Positions 45,699 through 54,124 of a DNA stretch of 64,000 bases are shown piece by piece. The position numbers and the translations under genes are program-made. The notes under the pieces are model-generated. The model made no database searches. It saw only the letters and a list, made by a program, of their open reading frames with translations, and was not told where the DNA came from. The DNA comes from Saccharothrix sp. NRRL B-16314 (GTDB taxonomy: Bacteria > Actinomycetota > Actinomycetes > Mycobacteriales > Pseudonocardiaceae), in contig NZ_JNXC01000007.1 in the NCBI RefSeq assembly GCF_000716595.1, positions 124,001 through 188,000 of the forward strand, given 5' to 3'. Position 1 is the first letter of the stretch. Each line of letters starts with the position of its first letter.

Positions 45699-46789
45699 AG
45701 GGCGCGGTGTTGACGGAGGTCGGCGGTCCGCTCCAGGTGGTCGACCTGGAGCTGGACCCACCCGGTCCCGGCGAGGTCCTGGTGCGGGTGCGCGCCACCG
45801 GGTTGTGCCACTCCGACCTGTCGGTGATCGACGGCTCCCGGCTCCGGCCGCTGCCGATGCTGCTGGGGCACGAGGCCGCGGGCGAGGTGGTGGAGACCGG
45901 TCCGGGCACTTCGGACTTCGCCGTCGGCGACCACGTGGTGCTGTCGTTCGTGCCGGCGTGCGGGTCCTGTCGGCGGTGCGTGTCGGGTCGGCAGGCGTTG
46001 TGCGAGCCGGGTGCGGCGGCGAACCGCGAGGGCACCCTGCTGAGCGGCGGACGGCGGCTCCGGCTGCCCGACGGAACGCGCCCGCACCACCACCTCGGGG
46101 TGTCCGGGTTCGCCGAGTACGCCGTGGTGTCGGAGAAGTCGGCCACGCTCGTGCCCGCCGACCTGCCGTTCGAGATCGCCGCCCTGTTCGGCTGCGCGGT
46201 CCTCACCGGCGCCGGAGCGGCGTTCTACAGCGCGGCCGTCGCGCCGGGGGACCGGGTAGCGGTGTTCGGGCTCGGCGGCGTGGGGCTGGCCGCGTTGCTG
46301 GCGGCACGGGCGGCCGGGGCGTCGCAGATCGTCGCGGTGGACGTGGTGGAGCACAAGCGCGCGTTGGCGCGGAAGCTCGGCGCGACGGACGTGGTGGCCG
46401 GCGGTCCGGACGCGGTGGCCGAAGTGCGCTCGGTGACCGGTGGCGGTGCGGACAAGGTCATCGACACGACCGGCGTCGCGGCCGTGCTGGAGCAGGCGTA
46501 CCTGGCGACCGGCGCGGGCGGCACGACGGTGACGGTGGGACTGCCGCACCCGGACCGGACAATCTCGCTGCCCGCGTTGAGCTTGGTCGCGGAGGAACGG
46601 ACGTTGAAGGGCAGCTACCTCGGCTCGTGCGTGCCGCGGCGGGACGTGCCGAGGTTCGTCGACCTGTACCGGGCGGGGCAGCTGCCCGTGCACGAGCTGT
46701 TGTCAGGACGCCTCACGTTGGAGGAGATCAACATCGGTTTCACCCGTTTGGCCGCAGGGGAAGCCGTCCGCCAGGTTGTCGTTTTGTGA
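45695..46789 (+). CDS. Zinc-dependent alcohol dehydrogenase
   Basis: 364-residue MDR alcohol dehydrogenase of the class III-like/Zn type. Catalytic zinc ligands are C38, H59 and E60 (GLCHSD, LGHEAAG), and the structural zinc cysteines are C89, C92, C95, C103 (ACGSCRRCVSGRQALC). The NAD(P) loop is AVFGLGGVGLAALLAARAAG. It converts an alcohol and aldehyde. The GTG start overlaps the thioesterase stop (GTGA). Confidence 0.87.
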   Translation: MKGAVLTEVGGPLQVVDLELDPPGPGEVLVRVRATGLCHSDLSVIDGSRLRPLPMLLGHEAAGEVVETGPGTSDFAVGDHVVLSFVPACGSCRRCVSGRQALCEPGAAANREGTLLSGGRRLRLPDGTRPHHHLGVSGFAEYAVVSEKSATLVPADLPFEIAALFGCAVLTGAGAAFYSAAVAPGDRVAVFGLGGVGLAALLAARAAGASQIVAVDVVEHKRALARKLGATDVVAGGPDAVAEVRSVTGGGADKVIDTTGVAAVLEQAYLATGAGGTTVTVGLPHPDRTISLPALSLVAEERTLKGSYLGSCVPRRDVPRFVDLYRAGQLPVHELLSGRLTLEEINIGFTRLAAGEAVRQVVVL

Positions 46790-46848
46790 TCACCGAGCCT
46801 GTACCGTTGCCCGGATCGAGTGACGGCTAGGCAGAGGAGTGGTCGGCG

Positions 46849-47661
46849 GTGCGGAGACGGTCGATGCTCGCGGGTGTGGCTACGACAGTGGGCGGCATGA
46901 TCGCGGGCAGCGGGTCCGCCGGCGCGGCGGGGCGTTCAGGCCAGTTGGGGCTGGGCGACTACCGGTTGGTGAACCTGGCGCACGTCAACGACCCGGGCCG
47001 GACCAACGTCTACCCGGGCGACCCGGAGTTCACGCTGACCACCGTGACCACGGTGCCGGAGCACGGGTTCTACCTCCAGTACGTGTCGCAGGGGGAGCAC
47101 ACCGGCACCCACTGGGGCGCGCCCGCGCACTTCAACGACGACCAGCCGTACGCCGACGAGCTCGACGCCGACGACCTGTTCCTGCCCGCCGTGAAGATCG
47201 ACGTGCGGGAGCGGGCCGGGCGCGACGCGGACTACGAGGTCACCGTGGGCGACCTCCAGCGCTGGGAGCAGCGGCACGGCCGCATCCCGAACGAGGCCGC
47301 GGTCGTGCTGTGGACCGGGTGGGAGGAGCGGTGGGGCACCCCCTCGTTCTTCAACTTCGACGCGGCCGGGCAGATGCACCAGCCCGGGTTCTCGCTGCAA
47401 GCCGTGCAGTGGCTGGTCGACACCGGCCGCCTCGGCCGTCGCGGTGCGCTGGGCACGGACACGTTCAGCCCGGAGCCCGCCACCGACTTCGAGTACCGCG
47501 TGTCCAAGCTGTTGTACCGGGAGCACCGGATCAGCCTGGAGATCCTGGCGAACCTGGCGCAGCTGCCCGAGCAGGGCGCGCACATCCTGGTCGGCGGCAC
47601 GGTCAACCGCCGCGGCTCCGGGTCTCCCGCCAGCATCTACGCCTTCGTGCCCAAGCGCTGA
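46849..47661 (+). CDS. Secreted cyclase-family (kynurenine-formamidase-like) hydrolase
   Basis: 270 residues. There is a Tat-like leader (RRRSMLAGVATTVGG) ending near ASA/GAA at about residue 27. The cyclase-family metal motif reads GEHTGTHWGAPAHFN (H84, H88, H94): canonical members have Asp two after the second His (THxD), while here it is Gly, the GTHWGAP subgroup. Later features are NFDAAGQMHQPGFS and GTDTFSPEPATDFEYR. Exported members act on small amides or lactones; the substrate is unknown. It starts 59 bases after the ADH stop. Confidence 0.76.
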   Translation: MRRRSMLAGVATTVGGMIAGSGSAGAAGRSGQLGLGDYRLVNLAHVNDPGRTNVYPGDPEFTLTTVTTVPEHGFYLQYVSQGEHTGTHWGAPAHFNDDQPYADELDADDLFLPAVKIDVRERAGRDADYEVTVGDLQRWEQRHGRIPNEAAVVLWTGWEERWGTPSFFNFDAAGQMHQPGFSLQAVQWLVDTGRLGRRGALGTDTFSPEPATDFEYRVSKLLYREHRISLEILANLAQLPEQGAHILVGGTVNRRGSGSPASIYAFVPKR

Positions 47662-48213
47662 CGACGGCGGTGTGAGCGCGGCCAGATCGGCGCACGGCAC
47701 GCGGTCCGGCCGACCCCGAACCTCGCCCGAACCTCGCCCGCGACGGCGATCCCGCGACGGCGATGTCGCCTCACCTGCCCTGCACCGCTGGCCCTGCACC
47801 CCGCTGGCGCTGGCGCGCCTCACCCGCACCGCTGGCGCCTCACCCGCACCGCTGGCGCTGGCGCGCATCTCACCTGCACCGCGGGCGCTGGCGCTGCATC
47901 TCACCTGCACCGCGGGCGCGGGCGCTGCACCTCACCTGCACCGCGGGCGCGGGCGCTGCACCTCACCTGCACCGCTCGCGCTGGCGCGGGCGAGACCTCA
48001 CCTGCCCGGCACCTCGCCGGTGCTGTGACCTCGCCAGCCTGCACCTTGCCGCCACCAGCGCCAGCACGAGACGAGCAGCGCCGCCAAGGTGCGGTGCCGG
48101 TCGGCGCGATCGGTGACTGAGCTGTGCGACCGCCCCGCCGGTCGGTCGAGCCACCAGACCGTCAGGGGTCACCCGTAGGCGGTTCCGGTTGAGGGGTTGC
48201 GTTACGCGTTCTG
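47662..48213. other. 552-bp intergenic region with GC-rich repeats
   Basis: No supported ORF; the possible frames are low in complexity and match no family. It is dominated by degenerate and exact repeats of CTCACCTGCACCG, described separately, and may fold strongly. Confidence 0.6.
47869..47992. repeat. 31-bp GC-rich tandem repeat, four exact-period units
   Basis: Units start at 47869, 47900, 47931 and 47962. Each begins CTCACCTGCACCG and continues with alternating GCGGGCGC steps; the last is divergent in its second half. Degenerate flanking units extend from about 47769 to 48030. Frames across it give only low-complexity peptides. Confidence 0.75.
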
Positions 48214-48537
48214 TCACCCGTGCCGGGACGGCACGTCGGCCAGGCGCCCGCCCAGCTCCCGCAACCGCTCCGCCACGTCCGCGGTGGCCTCGATCAGGTC
48301 CGTCAGGGACATCCCGGGCTCCACGGGCGTCCAACCGCGGGCGAGGAAGCGGATGACCTCGGCGTGGTCCCGCAGCTCCACGGCCAGCGCCTCCACCTGG
48401 CCGGGCAGCGCGACGGCGGACCGCTCGGCGACCTGCCTGGCCCGGAACGCGCGTTGCCGGCACGCCGACGAGCAGTACCGGCGGGGTCTGCCGGTGGCCC
48501 GAGCGGGGAACTCCTGCCGGCACTGCTCGCAATTCAA
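48214..48537 (-). CDS. Small cysteine zinc-finger protein
   Basis: 107 residues. The N-terminal cluster CEQC then YCSSACRQRAFRARQ has four cysteines in CxxC plus CxxxC spacing, as in MYM-like or DUF-type zinc fingers; it may bind nucleic acid or protein. A basic stretch (RRYCSSACRQRAFRARQ) is followed by an amphipathic helical part (LIEATADVAERLRELGGRL). The start appears to be TTG 48537 with no ribosome site; the frame is stopped upstream. Conserved cysteines and coding bias favour a real gene. Confidence 0.62.
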   Translation of the reverse strand: MNCEQCRQEFPARATGRPRRYCSSACRQRAFRARQVAERSAVALPGQVEALAVELRDHAEVIRFLARGWTPVEPGMSLTDLIEATADVAERLRELGGRLADVPSRHG

Positions 48538-48872
48538 TTCGCGCGACTTTCGTTTCGGGTCGCCTGCGTCTTCACGTTACGAAAAGGCGCGCCCGGCGCT
48601 CCCGGGAAGCCAAGTCAGGTGAATGCGGTGTCGACGTATCGAGTGAAGGCCGTTCTCTTGACGCCTTGCGCTCGGCGGCGTGTACTTGTTTCGACGGACG
48701 GACCGGAAAAGTAAAAATAAAGAGCTCCGGAATCCACTGACCGGCCCTCCGTCGGGAACGGGCGAACGCGGTGCTGTCGACCGGCCCGCGACCGATCACA
48801 CCGCGCCCGACTATTCCTCGCCCCTGGTGTGAATTTATCCGAGTTTTCTCCTCGTGAAGGAGTTGTCCTGCC
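48538..48872 (+). promoter_or_regulatory. AT-richer promoter region of the RhiA-like cassette
   Basis: 335 bases with lower GC than the surroundings and no ORF. A possible sigma-70 pair is TTGACG (48658-48663) and TGTACT (48681-48686), spaced 17. An A-rich stretch follows at 48708-48722 (AAAAGTAAAAATAAAG). The leader to GAAGGAG (about 48856) would be about 150 bases, long enough for regulation. Confidence 0.4.
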
Positions 48873-49511
48873 ATGCCAACGAAGTACTCCCTTACGGTTC
48901 GCAATGAATCTACCCAGTTCCAGGACCTCTGCGTGTACCAGCAGCCGGTGGACCTCGGCGTGCGCAACGCCATGTCCCTCGCCTGGCTGACCGCACCGGC
49001 CTGGCCGCACACGACCGTGACCTTCGAGTGGGCTCTCGACTACTGCTTCGCCTGGTCGTACACCGGCACGTTGAAGCCGGGTACGCGGTTCCGGGCGCAG
49101 CAGGTCCAGCAGGCCAACCCCCAGGACCTGACCTCGAACCAGATCCTGTTCGACTACGCGGACGGCGCGCACCGGTTCGTGCCCGGCAAGGCGTTCGGCA
49201 TCCCGGAGCTCGGCAACCTCTACATCCGTGAGTTGCCGACCGTGCCCGCCGACGGCGCGGCGGTCGGCATCGGCATGTCGAACTCCGGCGTGTTCGCGGT
49301 GCAGGCGCAGCCCAACGAGAACCTCGTCTTCAGCCCGCACCCGAGCTACTGGCTCACCGCGGGCACCTTCACCCACGGCGAGGTGCTCGACATCGAGCAG
49401 ATCAGCAACTCGGTGGAGCTGCAGTACAACGCGGGCTTCGAGATGACCGCGGTGCTGAACCCCGACAACACGTGGACGATCAACACCGGCATGCAGCCGA
49501 TCGCGGCCTGA
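48873..49511 (+). CDS. RhiA-like protein
   Basis: 212-residue soluble beta-rich protein. Segments such as KYSLTVRNES, DLCVYQQPVDLGV, MSLAWLTAPAWPHTTVTFEW, VGIGMSNSGVFAVQAQPNEN and NPDNTWTINTG recall the RhiA family, first known from a quorum-controlled rhizosphere operon in Rhizobium; this is from memory, not alignment. No signal peptide is seen. It is the first of three same-strand genes, each with its own ribosome site (GAAGGAG here). A hairpin (49553-49578) follows its stop. Confidence 0.6.
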   Translation: MPTKYSLTVRNESTQFQDLCVYQQPVDLGVRNAMSLAWLTAPAWPHTTVTFEWALDYCFAWSYTGTLKPGTRFRAQQVQQANPQDLTSNQILFDYADGAHRFVPGKAFGIPELGNLYIRELPTVPADGAAVGIGMSNSGVFAVQAQPNENLVFSPHPSYWLTAGTFTHGEVLDIEQISNSVELQYNAGFEMTAVLNPDNTWTINTGMQPIAA

Positions 49512-49552
49512 TCACCCCTGGTCGACCCGCTCCCCGGTCGACCGCGTGACCC

Positions 49553-49578
49553 GTGCGCCGGCCGTCCACCCGGCGCAC
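49553..49578. terminator. 9-bp hairpin after the RhiA-like gene, possible attenuator
   Basis: GTGCGCCGG (49553-49561) and its exact complement (49570-49578) with an eight-base loop. A second short palindrome, two copies of GGTCGACC at about 49519-49542, lies just upstream. It may limit read-through into the two downstream genes. Confidence 0.5.
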
Positions 49579-49769
49579 TGCGGAGGACGACGGGGTCGAG
49601 GTCCGCGAGGCGTCCACGACCCGCCCCGCTCGACAGCCCGGGTGCCCCCCCGCCACACCGGCCCGTCGTCCCGGGCGCAGAGCGCGAACTTCCCCGGCGC
49701 GCTCTGCGCCCCCTCTCCGGCGCGTTCCGCGCTGCTCCCCGTTCCGCTCCCCCTTCCAGGAGTCCCATC

Positions 49770-50342
49770 ATGGCTTACAACACCATCGGCCCGGTCGACG
49801 TCGTCAAGGCCGTTGTCGAATGGATCCAGGCGGACCAGCCGACGATCGACGCCCTCTCGGTGTTCGCGGGCGGCTGGGAAGGCTGGGCCCGCAACCAGTT
49901 CGCGTTGTGGCTGCAAAGTCAGCTGAAACTCCGACTGCGCAACAACAACCCGCTCGACGTCCTGACGGAAGCCAACTTCATTCCGACCGGCACGGGCGCG
50001 GTCCCGGTTTTCGAGAGCACCCAGTCGCGCGCGGATCTCGTGTTCAACGCGCTCAGCCCGGCCGTCGCGGACACCGCGCCGGTCATCATCACGGAGTTGA
50101 AGTGCCAGTCGCCGAAACAGCCGTGGACCTCATTCCGGTCCGGGCTGAGCCGTGACGTCACCAAGCTGTACGGCGTCAACCCCGACGTCGACGACGCGTT
50201 CGGTCCGGAGAACGTGATGGTGCTGTCGCTGGGCATCTGCTTCAACGAGCCCGGCTTCCGCCCCGCGGCGGGCTACCGGGTCGAGAGCGCCGGCCGCCAG
50301 TACGCCGTGCAGTGGTGGTCGGACCCCGACCTGCTCGGCTGA
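49770..50342 (+). CDS. PD-(D/E)XK-like protein, catalytic residues present
   Basis: 190 residues, unrecognised family. The layout fits a PD-(D/E)XK nuclease core: an N-terminal helix with E37 (GGWEGWARNQFALWL), an acidic strand (DVLTEANFI), D89 in RADLVF, then E109 and K111 in VIITELKCQ, and a helix RSGLSRDVTKLYGV as in Mrr/McrC-like nucleases. Nuclease activity is inference from motif order. It is paralogous to the next gene. ATG follows CAGGAG. Confidence 0.62.
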   Translation: MAYNTIGPVDVVKAVVEWIQADQPTIDALSVFAGGWEGWARNQFALWLQSQLKLRLRNNNPLDVLTEANFIPTGTGAVPVFESTQSRADLVFNALSPAVADTAPVIITELKCQSPKQPWTSFRSGLSRDVTKLYGVNPDVDDAFGPENVMVLSLGICFNEPGFRPAAGYRVESAGRQYAVQWWSDPDLLG

Positions 50343-50429
50343 CCCGGTCGCGCGCGGGTGGGCGGCCACCGGGTCGCCCACCCCGCTTTCGCGGCCTTCC
50401 CCCGAACCCCCGTACCCAAGGAGTGAGTG

Positions 50430-51008
50430 ATGCCGTACCTCATGCTCAGCCCGTACCAAGCCGTCGACAAGGTCGTGGAGTGGATCGGGCAGGAGGAGTT
50501 GCTGATCGACGAGGTGTTCCGGTTCAGCGGAGACTGGGACGGTTGGGCGCACAACCAGTTCGCCCGGTGGTTGCAGCACGACCTGCGCGCCCCGGGCAGC
50601 GAGGACCTGCTCGACGTCAGGACCGAGGTCGGCGCCATCTGGACCGGTGAGGCCGCGACGCCGGTCTTCCAGCGGCAGCCGGGCGAACGCGTCGAGCGCG
50701 CGAACCTCGTCTTCAACATGACCGAGAACATCGACGAGGAGGCGCCTGCGCTCATCGTCATGCAGCTGAGGTGCGAGGCGACCGCCCAGCAGTGGGACGA
50801 CTTCCTCTCCGACCTGAGCGCGGACGTCTCCCTGCTCTACCGGGTCGACCCGGCGCTGCTCCCGGACCCCGCGGAGAGGGGGAGGGTCGTCCTGGCGCTG
50901 GGCATCAACCGCGTCGACTCCGACCACGGTGTTGCCCCGGGCTTCTTCGCCAAGTTCGCCGGGCAGAAGTACATCGTCCAGTGGTGGGCCGACGTCGAGG
51001 TCGAGTGA
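50430..51008 (+). CDS. PD-(D/E)XK-like paralogue with all three catalytic residues replaced
   Basis: 192 residues. It aligns with the preceding gene over its whole length (GDWDGWAHNQFARWL with GGWEGWARNQFALWL; RANLVFN with RADLVFN; ALIVMQLRC with VIITELKC; both end in QWW). The motif Asp is N92, the Glu is Q112 and the Lys is R114: all three are changed to neutral or same-charge relatives, so it is probably a non-catalytic partner, inhibitor or DNA-binding subunit. ATG 50430 follows AAGGAG; GTG 50427 is a less likely alternative. Confidence 0.6.
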   Translation: MPYLMLSPYQAVDKVVEWIGQEELLIDEVFRFSGDWDGWAHNQFARWLQHDLRAPGSEDLLDVRTEVGAIWTGEAATPVFQRQPGERVERANLVFNMTENIDEEAPALIVMQLRCEATAQQWDDFLSDLSADVSLLYRVDPALLPDPAERGRVVLALGINRVDSDHGVAPGFFAKFAGQKYIVQWWADVEVE

Positions 51009-51049
51009 GTCGAGCACAGGGCGAGGCGGTCCGACCGGCCCGCCTCGCC

Positions 51050-52564
51050 CTACGAGTGGATGACGAGCCCTCGCCCGCCACCTTCGCGCTTGGCCTCGTA
51101 CATCGCCTTGTCGGCGCGGCTCAGCACGGACGCGGCGGTGGCCTCCGGGTCCTGGCCGGTGCAGATCACCACGCCGACCGACGCGCTGATCTCGTCCCCG
51201 AGCGAGTCGAGGACGCGGGAGGCCACCCGCTCCGGCTCCGCGACGCCCTGGACCAGGACGCCGAACTCGTCGCCGCCCAGCCGGGCCACCACGTCGGTGT
51301 CGCGGACGCACTGCCGCAGCCGTGCCGCGACCGTTTCGAGCACCGCGTCGCCGTGCGCGTGGCCGGACATGTCGTTGACCGCCTTGAAGTCGTCCAAGTC
51401 GACGAACAGCAGCCCGAACGGGGTGCCGTCGCGGTGGTGGTCGGTCAGCGCCTCGTCGAGCCTGTCCTCGAACAGCGCCCGGTTGGCCAAGCCGGTCAAC
51501 GGGTCGTGGTGCGCCTGGTGGTTCAGGCTGTACTCGGACTCGCGGAGCAGCAGCACCAGCTTGGTGTTGTCCACCAGGGTCACCAGCTGCCGCAGGATCA
51601 CCGCGACGAACACGGTGAACCCGGAGGCGATCTCCACCCCGTCCAACGGCCGGAGGTCGCCGATGAGCGTGCGGCGCAGCACCAGCACGCTGCTGACCAG
51701 CAGCGGAACGTACGGCATGAGCAGGTAGGCCCACTGCCACCGCCGGCGGTTGCGCTCCGGCCCGGCCGCGGGCGACGCCACCGGCGCGAGCGCCGCCAAC
51801 GCGATCAGCGCGGGCCCCACGACGAAGCCGGCGTTGGCGAGCGGCGGAACCTCGGGCGCCTGGATGCTGACCAGGTAGGCGAACGCGAGGTCGGACAGGG
51901 ACAGTCCCACCAGGCCGAGCCCGAGCAGTCGGAGCTGGTTGCGCAGCACGACCTTCCGGTCCGCGCTCAGCACCACCACGATCACCAGCAGCGCCAGGTC
52001 CGTCACCGGGTAGGCGATGGCGACCAGGAACGCCGGCGTGCTCGGGTTGCCGACGGCCACCAGACCGCCGAGCGACGTGGTCCACGTGAGCACGAAGAGC
52101 GACCCGGTCACGATCAGACCGTCCAACAGCAACACCAGGCGGGCGCTGTGGGAACGGCGGTCCAGCAGGGCGTCGGGTGAGCCCGAGCGGCGGAAGTTGC
52201 CGATGACCAGCAGCGCGATGAACGCGAACGGCACGATGCTGAGGTACCCGGCGTCCGCGGGGGACGGTGACGGCACGGCCCGCCGCTCGACCAGCTGGTA
52301 CCACGTCCACAGCACCTGGCCGGTCGACCAGCCCGCCATGCCGATGCCCATCGCGAGCCGCCAGCGCCGGTCCGGCCCGGTGGCCCGGCGGGCAGTCCAC
52401 AGGCAGCAGCCGGTCGCGAGCAGGCCGGTGGCGAGCTGGGCGAGGTCGTCCAGCACGACCGCGCCCTCGCCCTTGACGATGTCGAAGCTCGCGGCCACGG
52501 ACGCGGCGGTGGCGACCACCAGCACGACCGCGGCCGTGGTGGCGAACCGACGCGTCCCGATCAC
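51050..52564 (-). CDS. Membrane diguanylate cyclase (GGDEF)
   Basis: 504 residues with about nine transmembrane helices in the first 320 residues (e.g. TTAAVVLVVATAASVAASF and LVLLLDGLIVTGSLFVLTW). A GGDEF domain follows: NHQAHHDPLTGLANRALF, LLFVDLDDFKAVNDMSGH, and the intact active-site loop ARLGGDEFGVL. No EAL domain, so it should make cyclic di-GMP. The start GTG 52564 lacks a good ribosome site; upstream in-frame residues look non-coding. It is divergent from a MarR gene. Confidence 0.86.
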   Translation of the reverse strand: MIGTRRFATTAAVVLVVATAASVAASFDIVKGEGAVVLDDLAQLATGLLATGCCLWTARRATGPDRRWRLAMGIGMAGWSTGQVLWTWYQLVERRAVPSPSPADAGYLSIVPFAFIALLVIGNFRRSGSPDALLDRRSHSARLVLLLDGLIVTGSLFVLTWTTSLGGLVAVGNPSTPAFLVAIAYPVTDLALLVIVVVLSADRKVVLRNQLRLLGLGLVGLSLSDLAFAYLVSIQAPEVPPLANAGFVVGPALIALAALAPVASPAAGPERNRRRWQWAYLLMPYVPLLVSSVLVLRRTLIGDLRPLDGVEIASGFTVFVAVILRQLVTLVDNTKLVLLLRESEYSLNHQAHHDPLTGLANRALFEDRLDEALTDHHRDGTPFGLLFVDLDDFKAVNDMSGHAHGDAVLETVAARLRQCVRDTDVVARLGGDEFGVLVQGVAEPERVASRVLDSLGDEISASVGVVICTGQDPEATAASVLSRADKAMYEAKREGGGRGLVIHS

Positions 52565-52623
52565 GCCGGCCAGTGTGCCGTATTCACGTGCCGTCGGCCG
52601 GTTCACCCTGTCAGGATCAGCGG

Positions 52624-53142
52624 GTGGCAGAGCAGGAGGGTCCCAGCGCTGCGGATGTGGTGACAGGGCAGGATTACGAGCGTTACGCACGTTACCGGAT
52701 CGCCGAGCTGGGTGGGGACGCGAACGCGTTCGGCCTTTCGTACAACGTGCTCCACCTGGCGTACATGATGATCACCGATTACGAGGCGCTGGTGCACCGG
52801 GAGCTCGGGTGGACGATGCCCGGGTTCCGGCTGATGTTCAAGCTGTGGATCCTGGGGCCGACGCAGCCGGCGCGGCTGGCGAACCTGTCCGGCACCACTC
52901 GGTCGGCGATGTCCAACCTGATCAACACGCTGGAGCGCGCCGGGTTGGTGGAGCGCAGGAAGGACGACCAGGACCGGCGGGTCGTGTTCGTGGCGCTGAC
53001 CGACCAGGGTCGCAAGTCGGTGGCGCGGGCGTTCCCGAGCCAGAACGCGCGTGAGGCGCGCTGGTTCGAGGCGCTGGACGACGACGAGAGCGCGCGCATG
53101 GTGCAGCTGATCCGGCGCGTGGTGGCCTCCCGGCCCGGTTGA
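52624..53142 (+). CDS. MarR-family transcriptional regulator
   Basis: 172 residues, winged helix. The HTH is LANLSGTTRSAMSNLINTLE and the wing is RKDDQDRRVVFVALTDQGR. A long N-terminal helix (ERYARYRIAELGGDANAFGLSYNVLHLAY) is unusual for small MarR proteins. GTG 52624 is chosen with AGGA in front. It is divergent from the GGDEF gene, with 59 bases between starts, and could regulate it; no clear palindrome is seen. Confidence 0.8.
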   Translation: MAEQEGPSAADVVTGQDYERYARYRIAELGGDANAFGLSYNVLHLAYMMITDYEALVHRELGWTMPGFRLMFKLWILGPTQPARLANLSGTTRSAMSNLINTLERAGLVERRKDDQDRRVVFVALTDQGRKSVARAFPSQNAREARWFEALDDDESARMVQLIRRVVASRPG

Positions 53143-53400
53143 GCCCGTGCCCGGTCGGTCCGGGTCGGTGGCCCGTGAACAACTCCCGAATGGTGGACGC
53201 AATAGTTGCGGTCGGTCTCGTTTCGGGAATGGTCGCAATTTCAACGAACGCCGTGCGGAACACCTATTTGTCGGGTGAAGTATTCGTTCCACTATGCGGG
53301 AGCGCTTCCACCCTAATGGTGGAACTGTGCGCCGATGGCGTTGCGCTACCTTCCTGTAACCGCCGTCACATCGTGAAGTGAGGTTAGAGGAAGGCAATCC

Positions 53401-54018
53401 ATGCTGAGCACAATGGCCGCGGCGGTCATGGCCATGTCCGCGATCATCCCATTAAGTGAACCGCAGGTCGACGTCGCGCCGGATTACGTCACCGTCGAGG
53501 TGAAGACGGTGAACGGGTCCGGTTGCCCGGCCGGCACCGCGGCGGTCGCCGCCGCACCCGACCGCACCGCGTTCACCGTCACCTACAGCCAGTTCCTCGC
53601 CGAGTCGGGCGCGGCGTCGGATCCGACCGACTTCCGGAAGAACTGCCAGCTCGCGCTCCAGTTGAACTACCCGCAGGGCTTCACGTTCGGCGTCACGCAG
53701 GCCGACTACCGCGGCTTCGCGCACCTCCAGCCGGGCGCGGTGGGCATGGAGCAGGGCAACTACTACTTCCAGGGAATGTCGCCGACGTCCCGCAAGAGCC
53801 ACACCTACACCGGGCCGTTGAGCGACAACTGGCAGGCGACCGACAGCACGGAATGGGGCGCCATCGTGTACGCCCCGTGCGGTGAGCAGCGGCTGTTCAA
53901 CATCAACACGGAACTCCGGGTCACGGCGGGCACGTCGACCGGCACGAGTTTCATGGTGATGGATTCGACGGACAGCAACGTGAGCACCACCTACCACTTC
54001 TCGTGGAAGCGGTGCTAG
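53401..54018 (+). CDS. DUF4360 secreted protein, copy 1
   Basis: 205 residues. A short hydrophobic leader (MLSTMAAAVMAMSAIIPLSE) lets it be exported. The core has the DUF4360 pattern GSGCPAGTAAV, TYSQFLAESG, DFRKNCQLAL, ADYRGFAHL and YAPCGEQRLFNINTEL, with four cysteines likely forming two disulphides. Function is unknown; such proteins are secreted and often paired. GAGGAAGG precedes the ATG. An AT-rich 250-bp region before it must hold the promoter. Confidence 0.8.
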   Translation: MLSTMAAAVMAMSAIIPLSEPQVDVAPDYVTVEVKTVNGSGCPAGTAAVAAAPDRTAFTVTYSQFLAESGAASDPTDFRKNCQLALQLNYPQGFTFGVTQADYRGFAHLQPGAVGMEQGNYYFQGMSPTSRKSHTYTGPLSDNWQATDSTEWGAIVYAPCGEQRLFNINTELRVTAGTSTGTSFMVMDSTDSNVSTTYHFSWKRC

Positions 54019-54124
54019 CACCGGTCGGACCGCCCTTCGCCGAACACTGAACCGCGTGTTCTCCACAACTGCGTCAATTCGCCGCCGATTACCCCTGCTC
54101 AAGGACGAGTCGGAAGGTGTCTCC

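Noticed and set aside
47763..48116. 117-codon frame over the 31-bp repeat
   Set aside because: It is only translated repeat (RWRW, CTAGAG); no start signal and no family match.
53139..53381. 80-codon frame before the first DUF4360 gene
   Set aside because: Starts inside the MarR end, no ribosome site, atypical codon use; the region looks like promoter DNA.
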